A DNA stretch of 64,000 nt. Origin: Sulfuracidifex tepidarius (lineage in GTDB: Archaea > Thermoproteota > Thermoprotei_A > Sulfolobales > Sulfolobaceae). Position numbers and translations under genes: made by a program. The notes beneath the pieces were generated by a model. It had not been told where the DNA came from. It saw only the letters and a list, made by a program, of their open reading frames with translations, and ran no database searches. Each line of letters begins with the position of its first letter. Positions within the stretch are counted from its first letter, which is position 1. Location of the stretch: the NCBI RefSeq assembly GCF_008326425.1, contig NZ_AP018929.1:1998875-2062874 (forward strand). The letters are read 5' to 3'. Positions 56,626-64,000 of the stretch are shown one piece after another.

Positions 56626-57573
56626 TCACTTCATCAGAAAAGGAGAGTACTCCTCCCCTTCGAATGAACGGGCTAACCTCCTAGCTTGGGTGAACACTTC
56701 GTCCTCCCCAACGTTACTAAGCCCTCTATAAACTTCTTTTAAGGATATGCCTTCCTCACCTTTCTCCCTAGCCTTACCTATGAGGAACCTATCCACTAAA
56801 GGACGGAACTCCTCCATCAAGTCGAAGACTAGTGACTCCCTTCCAGACCTAATAGAGTGGAGGAAACCTACATATGGATTGAGGCCTGCTGAAATCACTG
56901 CAGACCATACCCTCCTCCTGAGCATGGCATAGCCCACGTTTAACGCCACGTTAAACGGATCCTCGGACTTCCTCTTCCTGCCGGGAAACTTCAGGGGAAT
57001 AAGGGACTTAACCGAAGACCAGTATATTCTGGCGCCCTCGGCTTCCTTCCCCATGACTTGTTTCACAGTTGAACAGGAAATTACTTCTTCCTCAAGTTTC
57101 TGTAGTTTCTCAGTGGATAGGTCGAGGGAGTACTTCCTCTCGTAATACCTGAGCACCACCCTTTGGTTCCTCAACTTCCCTCTGACGAAGACGGAGGCAT
57201 ACTTTACCCGAGAACTCTTCCACGCCTTAAGTTGAGATAGCCAAACCTTCATGGAACCGCCGTATCTTGCGGGTATCACCTTAGCTACGGGCTCTCCTTT
57301 CCTGAAGAAGACTAGGTCTATCCCGTACTCGTTAGCTAGTGCAATTACCTCAGAAGAAACCGAACCAGTGACGAGAAAAACGATGGAAGATAGCTCAACT
57401 GGAGAGACGCTCCACATATCCTTCCCTTTTAAGGAGCAAACTATCATGTTGTCTTTAACGTGTAAGAAAGCTCCCCAATCTTTTACGAAGGCTATAGTGC
57501 CTCCTCCCATAATTATGTCTTGATGAAGGGGATTATAAATTGGTAATACCATTTCATTGAGACCTTCAAACAT
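56626..57573 (-). CDS. cas1: CRISPR integrase Cas1
   Basis: The 315-residue protein has the Cas1 active-site residues: Glu177 in MGKEAEGARIYW, His239 in VGFLHSIRSG and Asp251 in FDLMEEFRP. It should integrate spacers with Cas2. It is in the same direction as the array and 76 nt beyond its trailer end, so the array transcript could run into it. AT-rich sequence with TATA-like motifs in the gap may give it its own promoter. No other cas gene is on this side. Confidence 0.93.
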   Translation of the reverse strand: MFEGLNEMVLPIYNPLHQDIIMGGGTIAFVKDWGAFLHVKDNMIVCSLKGKDMWSVSPVELSSIVFLVTGSVSSEVIALANEYGIDLVFFRKGEPVAKVIPARYGGSMKVWLSQLKAWKSSRVKYASVFVRGKLRNQRVVLRYYERKYSLDLSTEKLQKLEEEVISCSTVKQVMGKEAEGARIYWSSVKSLIPLKFPGRKRKSEDPFNVALNVGYAMLRRRVWSAVISAGLNPYVGFLHSIRSGRESLVFDLMEEFRPLVDRFLIGKAREKGEEGISLKEVYRGLSNVGEDEVFTQARRLARSFEGEEYSPFLMK

Positions 57574-57649
57574 GATAATCTTTTATGATTTTTATTATAA
57601 TTTTAAATTAAACTTAATTAGGTAAAAATTAACTAGAAATTGGTACTAA

Positions 57650-59588
57650 TTTTCAATCCCGTTATGGGTTCAACTGAATTCCGTGTTCAGGATGATACGC
57701 TATCAATTTATCATCTTTCAATCCCGTTATGGGTTCAACACGCCGTCAGATTCGTGATAAAGAGAATAGAGAAGTGGACTTTCAATCCCGTTATGGGTTC
57801 AACATGTATATGGGTTCAATGGAAAAAAAATTAGGGCTGTCACTTTCAATCCCGTTATGGGTTCAACCTACTTCAACAAGAAGTTGATATAAAAACTATA
57901 TGCTTTCAATCCCGTTATGGGTTCAACTATGCAAAAACTTTGATGAATGTTATTTATTCCACAGCTTTCAATCCCGTTATGGGTTCAACATTTAATACGG
58001 AAATGAAAAAGATATCTCTTGATGTTATACTTTCAATCCCGTTATGGGTTCAACCTGAACAACCTGAATAAAGCGACAACATACTTCTATTATTTCTTTC
58101 AATCCCGTTATGGGTTCAACACCGGTAGGCATGCCCTGAAAATAGTGCCTGATATCGTTTACCACTTTCAATCCCGTTATGGGTTCAACATTATGTAAAA
58201 CAATTATCTACCGATACATACATTAAAATCTTTCAATCCCGTTATGGGTTCAACTTATATGAAGGCTATAAATTCCTGAAAAAATACATAAAGACTTTCA
58301 ATCCCGTTATGGGTTCAACAAAGGATATACAATTGTACGAATAGGTGATTGGGTAATCCTTTCAATCCCGTTATGGGTTCAACTTCAGCATGAAAAAAAG
58401 ACGACTTAAATTATTATCATACCTTTCAATCCCGTTATGGGTTCAACAAGAAATAGATGAACTGAGTATCTACAACCACTTCTTAACTTTCAATCCCGTT
58501 ATGGGTTCAACTCTCTGTCTTCCTGCTCTTCCCGATATTTGCTTATACTCTTTCAATCCCGTTATGGGTTCAACTAGCTTGACCGTAGACAGCACCTAAG
58601 AGGAGACCTACTTTCAATCCCGTTATGGGTTCAACTCAGTTTTCCCGTTAGAGCTGATGAACTACAACAACAAATCTTTCAATCCCGTTATGGGTTCAAC
58701 CGAGACTGAAATAAGCTATATTGCTGACGACGTTGCCTTTCAATCCCGTTATGGGTTCAACCCTAGGCGTGAGCGTTCCGCTCAACAGAGTCGCAATAAA
58801 CTTTCAATCCCGTTATGGGTTCAACTAGACATGTCATATACTTTTCATGTGTCACACTGTCACTTTCAATCCCGTTATGGGTTCAACTGAATACTCTTAT
58901 GTCTTTGGATGGGACAGGGAAACTGCTTTCAATCCCGTTATGGGTTCAACCGAAAGGACGGCATCAATGTGGTGCCGTCCGCTATGACCGCTTTCAATCC
59001 CGTTATGGGTTCAACTTATTGATTTCGTGACCTCTGTAGTTTTTATGTCATTTATCTTTCAATCCCGTTATGGGTTCAACAAACCCTCCCTCAAACTTGA
59101 GGGGACTTTTCATATCACCCCCTTTCAATCCCGTTATGGGTTCAACTACGTCCATGGTTATATATAATCATCAAATACTAATACTTTCAATCCCGTTATG
59201 GGTTCAACTCGTCTCATATAAGGAATTGGTAGGGAAAATTTTACAGGGCTTTCAATCCCGTTATGGGTTCAACGATTCCTCTAGACAGGAACGAGCAAGG
59301 GTATTGTGTTAGCTTTCAATCCCGTTATGGGTTCAACCGCTATTATCGCAGTATTGCCATTGCCATTACAGATACGCTTTCAATCCCGTTATGGGTTCAA
59401 CAGTAGTAGGAGTAGGAGTAGGAGGAGTAGTAGGAGGAGTCTTTCAATCCCGTTATGGGTTCAACGAATTTTTTCACCTCCGCGGGGGAAATCCCGCAAT
59501 TCTTTCAATCCCGTTATGGGTTCAACGTATCTGAGAAGCCACACTCCTCTATGGCAAGTTCTCCTTTCAATCCCGTTATGGGTTCAAC
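57650..59588 (-). CRISPR. CRISPR array, 31 repeats and 30 spacers
   Basis: A 25-nt repeat occurs 31 times with spacers of 35-44 nt. On the plus strand it starts CTTTCAATCCC and ends GGGTTCAAC, so the crRNA-sense strand is minus and its 5' handle is ATTGAAAG, as in crenarchaeal type I and III systems. Thirty repeats look identical; the repeat at 57650 differs at its first plus-strand base, which marks the trailer end. The newest spacer is therefore at 59527-59563. Several spacers are odd and are listed as findings. No interference genes lie in the window. Confidence 0.97.
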
Positions 59589-59760
59589 TGAAGGTTTTAT
59601 TTATCTCTATCTTCATCTTCTCCTTTCTCCCCTATAAATTTTACGTCTCCTCCATTACCTCACAATTCGACCCTTTTCCCCTTCCTTTCCTTACCGTAAC
59701 CCGGTCGCATGGTGTTTTACACTAACTGAAAGAAACTACCCTATTTATAAATGTAAAACT
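59589..59760 (-). promoter_or_regulatory. CRISPR leader and promoter
   Basis: On the minus strand GTAAAATTTATAGG (59631-59644) is a BRE/TATA-like box; transcription would begin near 59611, about 23 nt before the first repeat. The leader is pyrimidine-rich on the plus strand. Orientation agrees with the degenerate repeat at the other end. Confidence 0.65.
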
Positions 59761-60684
59761 AATCTAAGGATTTCGTTTCGGTCGCAAGGAGACTCGAACT
59801 TCATCGTTTATTATCTCCATGGAAAGATCGAACTATTAGATATAACTTAATTAAAAAATAGGTACATACTAATAAGACCTTTACAAAATCATAGATCCTT
59901 AAAAGTTTTGTATATGTAAAATTAGAAAAAGAATAATCTACATATATAAGAAATATAAAATTAGATAAATAATTAAAAAATTTACTAAAAACTAAATATC
60001 TAATACAAAATCTAATATTAATGATTTTACATTTAATACTGTAAGATTTACAATTTTAATAGATTGAAAAATAGTTGAAATTTTCGCTCTAGAAAAGCTA
60101 AGGACTAAACTTCAAATTTCATCAAAAAAGAACTTCCTAAACCAAGAACGTGCCTGTTATGACCACGTAGTGAAGGTTTTATCTTGATGGATTTAGGATT
60201 AATACTCATCATCAATAGCCTTATTTAGATGTTACACGGTTCAAGAACGACATAGATCGCTGAGACGAGATTAAGGTTAAGAACCCTTTAAATAATCATG
60301 TAGATACATATCTACGCTCTATACGATTCAAATGCCGATGTAGAAGTACAAAAAGAAGACAAGGAACTTTGATAACATCTTCGTTCTATACTATTCAGCA
60401 TAAATTACTATTTACATAAGACGAAAGCCCCTTCGGCGGATGTCTACCGAGTCATGTAATTGACTAAACCCTGAACTGTGAATTTCTCTGTCATACACCA
60501 TAAAATAGTCGTACATGTACCTCACTCGGGCTTCAGACTTCTCTCAACAATACCTTCTGTTCTCTCCTCCAAACGTACATCAAGCTAAGTTTAAAACAGA
60601 AGAGAATCCAAGAAAAGGTCCCACCCATAGATATCATGAAAAGCCCGAATCAAAACTTATTTCTTATAAATTACACTAAACTGC
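59761..60684. other. Gene-free 0.9-kb gap between leader and cas2
   Basis: AT-rich with no convincing gene. A weak IS605-end-like block (GAAAGCCCCTTCGGCGGATGTC near 60423-60444) and an 8-bp inverted repeat TCGGGCTT/AAGCCCGA (about 60526 and 60632) are present. TATA-like CTTATAAATT at 60663-60672 should serve cas2. Confidence 0.45.
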
Positions 60685-60969
60685 ATGTTTTACGTAGTCT
60701 TCTACGATATAACCGATTCCAATCTCAGGCAAAAAGTCGCTTCCTTCCTTAAATCTAGGGGTTTAAGAAGGGTACAGTTGAGCGTCTTCGTTGGGGAGAT
60801 GAACTCTTCAACCTTGAAGGACGTGAAATCGGGACTGTCCAGGCTTCATAGAACGTCTCAAGAAGGGGAAAGGTTCTCCGTCATGATAGTACCAACTACT
60901 GAGTCTCTCTTCTCCAAGAGAGTTTCAATCCCCAGTGAAGGCGTGGAAGACGATAAGGTAATTTGGTGA
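60685..60969 (+). CDS. cas2: CRISPR adaptation protein Cas2
   Basis: The 94-residue protein begins MFYVVFYDITDSNLRQKV, with the conserved Asp8 at the end of strand 1 and the R-x-Q-x-S-V-F strand pattern (RRVQLSVFVG). It dimerises and holds two Cas1 dimers. Near-leaderless from a TATA-like box. It precedes cas4 by about 190 nt. Confidence 0.92.
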   Translation: MFYVVFYDITDSNLRQKVASFLKSRGLRRVQLSVFVGEMNSSTLKDVKSGLSRLHRTSQEGERFSVMIVPTTESLFSKRVSIPSEGVEDDKVIW

Positions 60970-61158
60970 GTTCTGGGATAAAATACGATGAAATAGCCCA
61001 AACGGCTAAAGACTTACATGGGATTATTTTATCATTCATTACCACAATTACTAGTGAAGCTTTCATATCACCCGAGGTTAACTGGTCATTTCATTCATTT
61101 TCTCTTTTAAGTGAATCTAATATATTAACTAGTGAAAATACTCATGCAGTGATAGGTC

Positions 61159-61695
61159 TTGATAACCGGAACCACGGTGAAGCACTACGTTTACTGTCCA
61201 AGGATAGTACACTTGGAAGCTTTAGGTTTCAGGGAGAGGGTAACCCAGTACATGGTTGAAGGTAAGGAAAAGGAGGAGGAAGCATACGAAGACCTTAGCC
61301 CTAAACTTCCCTTAGAGAAGGGAAAGTTCTACTCAACCGAAGGTTTATCAGGGTTTCCCGACTTCATAGTGAGGGGACAATGGGTCTCACCTTTAGACGT
61401 AAAGGTGAGCAATAAGGTTAGGTTAGATCACAAGGCCGAGGTTCTTTTCTACTGCTACCTCATGGAACTTTCAGGGGAGAGGGTAAAGGAAGGCATGCTT
61501 TACTATTTACCCGTCAAAAAACTGGTAAGGCTAAACTACTCTTCTCAAGAAAGAGAATACGTTAAGAGGATAATTAAGGAAATAATTATAAGTAAAATTA
61601 CGGATCCCAAGGTAAGACAGCCGGTTAGGAAGTGCCTCAATTGCGGGTTCAGGAGGTGGTGCAATCCTCGTTTGAAGTCCTTCGGAGAAGCGTAG
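61159..61695 (+). CDS. cas4: CRISPR-associated exonuclease Cas4
   Basis: The 178-residue protein has YCPRIVHLEALGF at the N-terminus (first Fe-S Cys), PLDVKVS (about residue 76, the Asp and Lys of the RecB-type nuclease) and a C-terminal CLNCGFRRWC cluster completing the 4Fe-4S site. Cas4 trims prespacers and selects PAM. TTG start. It is the last cas gene here; the overlapping frame 60963-61259 is rejected. Confidence 0.9.
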   Translation: MITGTTVKHYVYCPRIVHLEALGFRERVTQYMVEGKEKEEEAYEDLSPKLPLEKGKFYSTEGLSGFPDFIVRGQWVSPLDVKVSNKVRLDHKAEVLFYCYLMELSGERVKEGMLYYLPVKKLVRLNYSSQEREYVKRIIKEIIISKITDPKVRQPVRKCLNCGFRRWCNPRLKSFGEA

Positions 61696-61763
61696 ACCGA
61701 AGCCTCAAGAAACGTTACTCATCCCCCGTCTAGAGAAATGACCTCGCCCCTGGGCAAGTTCGC

Positions 61764-61845
61764 AGTAATGTAACAAAACCGAAAGATGAAGCCCGATAGA
61801 AGTTTTGCAGTCCTCTTCATGTAATGACAAGACCGAAAGATGAAG
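61764..61845 (+). repeat. Pair of CRISPR-like direct repeats after cas4
   Basis: Two copies of about 25 nt (61764-61790 and 61821-61845) share GTAATG, then ACAA, then ACCGAAAGATGAAG, with a 2-nt gap and one mismatch. They are 57 nt apart start to start. The part ending GAAAG resembles the 3' end of crenarchaeal CRISPR repeats. The second copy overlaps a hairpin CCTCTTCAT-19 nt-ATGAAGAGG (about 61811-61847). It could be a decayed mini-array or an RNA gene. Confidence 0.4.
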
Positions 61846-61925
61846 AGGGACGTGTTCGGCGTCCATCTCCATGACACACAAGGTCATACTTGATAGAACT
61901 ACTTGTGTGTCGTTTTTTACAAAGG

Positions 61926-62303
61926 GATGAAAGCCTCGACCCCTCTCGGTAGACCCAAAATCATTTAACTGAATATAATAACGGTTAATTAATAAATCAA
62001 AATTTCCTTATATATGGTAAAATACAACGGAAAAACTGATTTTATCTAAAATTTTTATAAGTTAGACACATTATTTTACTGTTTTATCTAAAAATTTTTA
62101 AGAAAATATCACAAGGATTCCTAGAATTATAATAGCTTTCTTAAGTAATACATATATATATTTGATCATTTGATAATGATTTTACTTTAAATTTTTACTT
62201 ATTATAATAAAATTATATACTTCGACTGTTAAAATGATACGATATCTAGATATGAATTATTTCTGAGAATAGGTTTCGGGTCTACCTTTTACCCGGGGAA
62301 GTC
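61926..62303. mobile_element. Interrupted IS605-end-like hairpin with AT-rich insert
   Basis: GAAAGCCTCGACCCC (left arm) and CCCGGGGAAGTCAG (right arm) resemble the two arms of the solitary IS605 ends elsewhere. Between them an AT-rich segment is bounded by GGTAGACCC (61948-61956) and its perfect complement GGGTCTACC (62278-62286), extending to 12 of 13 with RAAA. This looks like a MITE or other insert of about 340 bp in an old IS end. No clear target duplication was found. Confidence 0.4.
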
Positions 62304-62379
62304 AGTAATGAGCATTCAGCACTAACTACATTTTTAATATCAATTTTAGTAAAATTATACAAAAATACGGATAAGGGAG

Positions 62380-62569
62380 TAATAGATTTGCACTTATAGA
62401 CGTGGGGATTCTAATAGAGAATTTTTATTCGTTTTCACCGTGTTATATTTAGGGATCATGGCTGTCATTGAGCGTAACGTTATTGTGGAGAAAGTACTTA
62501 AACGTAGAGAAAGGCCTAGAAGCCCCGGTGTTAGGTCTGCTAATTGGAGGTGGGGAAATAGATGATTGA
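62380..62569 (+). pseudogene. Decayed membrane gene tail upstream of ABC ATPase
   Basis: Helix-like peptides in different frames follow one another: FLFVFTVLYLGIM, then SLSVTLLWRKYLNVEKG and PVLGLLIGGGEIDD ending at a TGA that overlaps the ATPase ATG at 62562. They look like one membrane protein's end broken by small indels. Decay or sequence errors both fit. Confidence 0.35.
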
Positions 62570-62641
62570 AATCAAGACGCTTCACTAGTCATTAATGGTA
62601 GAACAATCCTGGATATCAGTGCTATAATTGACAACAACTCA

Positions 62642-63340
62642 GTGATTTTAGGGTCAAACGGTGCGGGAAAAACTTCACTTCTCAAGGCTATAGTCGGGCT
62701 GTACAAGGTAAATAAGGGGAGTATCCTTGTGAACAATTTTGACGTAACAAGAGGAAAAAAGCTTAACCTATTATCCACGAATTTGGAATCGGTTTATCAT
62801 TTAGGTTCACTCAATATAGGTCAAACATATTCCGTATATTCTGAGGCATTTAATTGTGTAAAAGATGCGGGCAACCTTTACAACTTAGTTAGACCTAAGG
62901 GCGACACTCTATCCAGGCTTTCCACGGGGGAAAAGAAGTGGTTTACTACCGTGTTAGCCTTGTTCGCGGGCACTGAAGTGACTCTGCTGGACGAACCTTT
63001 TGAAGATCTAGACCCGGCTTTGGTTAAGTCCTTAGTAAACGCCGTGCTCTCCGTCAAGGGAAAACAGCTAATCATAACACTCCACAGCATTCACTTGCTT
63101 AAATACTTCAAAGACTGGGATTTGTTCTTCATGTTTAACGGGAAACTTTACGGGAAAGCCAAAGTGGAAGACGTGTTAGACTCATGCATAGTTTCAGGAG
63201 ATAAGGAGAACTCGGTCTTAAAAGTCAGTGTGGGAGGAATGACTTACTCTATAGTTAAAGGCGACTGCGAGGGAGGAATTTCACTAAAAGAAATTAATAA
63301 CCTAGATATACTTTATGACAGACTAAGGGAAGAAATATGA
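62642..63340 (+). CDS. ABC transporter ATPase, N-terminus out of frame
   Basis: The 232-residue frame has Walker A GSNGAGKTS at its very start (residue 4), signature-like LSTGEKK (about 93) and Walker B TLLDEPFEDLDP. The usual first strands are missing from this frame, but an ATG at 62562 reads MIEIKTLH then TAG; shifting one base back gives SLVINGRTILDIS joining the Walker A frame. So the real gene likely starts at 62562 and a base is missing near 62580, or a -1 shift occurs. It overlaps the permease gene by 4 nt. Confidence 0.6.
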   Translation: MILGSNGAGKTSLLKAIVGLYKVNKGSILVNNFDVTRGKKLNLLSTNLESVYHLGSLNIGQTYSVYSEAFNCVKDAGNLYNLVRPKGDTLSRLSTGEKKWFTTVLALFAGTEVTLLDEPFEDLDPALVKSLVNAVLSVKGKQLIITLHSIHLLKYFKDWDLFFMFNGKLYGKAKVEDVLDSCIVSGDKENSVLKVSVGGMTYSIVKGDCEGGISLKEINNLDILYDRLREEI

Positions 63341-63846
63341 GAGGAGTGGAGAAGCTTGTCTTTATCTACGAACTTGGTAACCTAGTTAAATCTAAGTACA
63401 TAATTCTCTTCCCGGTCTTGTACCTTGGTTTGTTCCTCGGGTTTATAGGTATTTTCGGTGCGCACGAACCTTTCAGTTTTTGGTTTCCTTTGCTCTTACT
63501 TCTACTTTCTGCTTTTCTTGCGTCTTTGTTCGTAAACACTCTGGGAATAGCTATAGGGTTGGCGACGGCTAGGTTTAATTCACCCAGCATAATCAATGCC
63601 TTACCTTCCATACCACTCATACTGTACATGATATCCCTGCTCCTACCAGAAAAGTTGCAACAATATAACCCGTTGACTGCCACCTTCGTCATGATGGGTT
63701 CCTCTCTCACAACAGAGGTCATTCCACGGGATCAAATCTTTTTATCTGCATTAGTAATAGTATCTACTGTGCTCGTTTTAATGATGGTCAACACTCTACT
63801 GGCGAGGAAATTAAGGGACATCAACCTATACGACTTGTTCAAATGA
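63337..63846 (+). CDS. ABC transporter membrane subunit
   Basis: The 169-residue membrane protein has about five hydrophobic segments (ILFPVLYLGLFLGFIGIFG, LASLFVNTLGIAIGLA, ALPSIPLILYMISLLLP and two near the C-terminus). It is short for an ABC-2 permease, and ends in a basic tail. It overlaps the ATPase gene by 4 nt. The substrate is unknown; a CcmA/CcmB-type heme role is a loose possibility. Confidence 0.6.
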   Translation: MRGVEKLVFIYELGNLVKSKYIILFPVLYLGLFLGFIGIFGAHEPFSFWFPLLLLLLSAFLASLFVNTLGIAIGLATARFNSPSIINALPSIPLILYMISLLLPEKLQQYNPLTATFVMMGSSLTTEVIPRDQIFLSALVIVSTVLVLMMVNTLLARKLRDINLYDLFK

Positions 63847-64000
63847 AGATATATACACAATATATATATGTAACAACTGGCTATCTTGATTTGTTTTCCC
63901 GTGAGTTCGGTTCAAATTTCTATCATAGACTACAGTTGAGATAATGATTATACGAAATGGCGTCCAGTTACGTCCAGTTTCAAATTAAGTGGGATTATTA

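Noticed and set aside
57640-59725. Open frames with repeated SFNPVMGST or LSIPLWVQ peptides
   Set aside because: They are translations of the CRISPR repeat in different frames, not genes.
60963-61259. 98-residue frame between cas2 and cas4
   Set aside because: It overlaps cas4 in another frame and has no conserved features.
63890-63935. GGTTCAAAT-like T-loop motif suggesting a tRNA
   Set aside because: No acceptor, D or anticodon stems can be formed around it.

Overview
The window looks like a piece of the chromosome of a Sulfolobales archaeon (thermoacidophilic Thermoproteota). The evidence is the gene content: a zeaxanthin-type carotenoid cluster, DUF973 and sedolisin-type surface proteins, DoxD/TusA/DsrE/YeeE sulfur genes and a fused ECF ATPase. 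Two further signs agree. Many genes have a TATA box 25-30 nt before an ATG with little or no leader, and the CRISPR repeat ends in the crenarchaeal 5' handle ATTGAAAG. I cannot place the genus from sequence alone. No rRNA or tRNA gene was found.

Layout. 0-5 kb: a membrane-anchored PQQ-type propeller, a small Gly-rich protein and an APC permease, separated by AT-rich spacers with gene scraps. 5.6-10 kb: carotenoid genes in two divergent operons (crtZ-crtI leftward; crtB-crtY-glycosyltransferase rightward). 10-11.5 kb: a decay zone with a protein-kinase tail and an archaeal P-loop ATPase broken by two TAG codons and a frameshift. 11.7-20 kb: an MFS exporter, an ECF vitamin-type importer (S, fused A-A', T) and an M20 peptidase. 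20-25 kb: malate dehydrogenase divergent from prpD-prpB-CBS-citrate synthase, a methylcitrate-cycle cluster. 25-31 kb: a sedolisin and a PNGase A-like protein that overlap, a secreted glycoprotein-degrading pair. 31-34 kb: a pyruvate oxidase-like TPP enzyme overlapping a small NDH-2-like flavoprotein. 34-41.6 kb: membrane and surface proteins, including a GT-C-like protein with two internal copies and a processive-type GT2.

42-50 kb is a dense sulfur-handling region. It holds TusA-YeeE-membrane protein-DsrE in one operon. Next to it are an unusual 311-residue protein with a TusA domain in its middle plus a degenerate TusA-like protein. Divergent from these are a Cys-rich small protein, a DsrE-like protein, a propeller, a membrane protein and DoxD. 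Together these look like a sulfane-sulfur import, relay and quinone-linked oxidation system.

50-56 kb: a second PQQ-type propeller, an amphipathic LEA-like protein, a dolichyl-phosphate-sugar synthase-like GT2, a large membrane protein, and several solitary 3' ends of IS605-type TnpB elements. These keep an omega-RNA-like hairpin but no nuclease gene. One abuts a fragment of an amino-acid permease.

56.6-61.7 kb is a CRISPR adaptation locus without interference genes: cas1, a 31-repeat array transcribed leftward toward cas1, a leader with a clear promoter, then cas2 and cas4 pointing the other way. 61.7-64 kb: a repeat pair, a hairpin interrupted by an AT-rich insert, and an ABC transporter pair whose ATPase start is out of frame.
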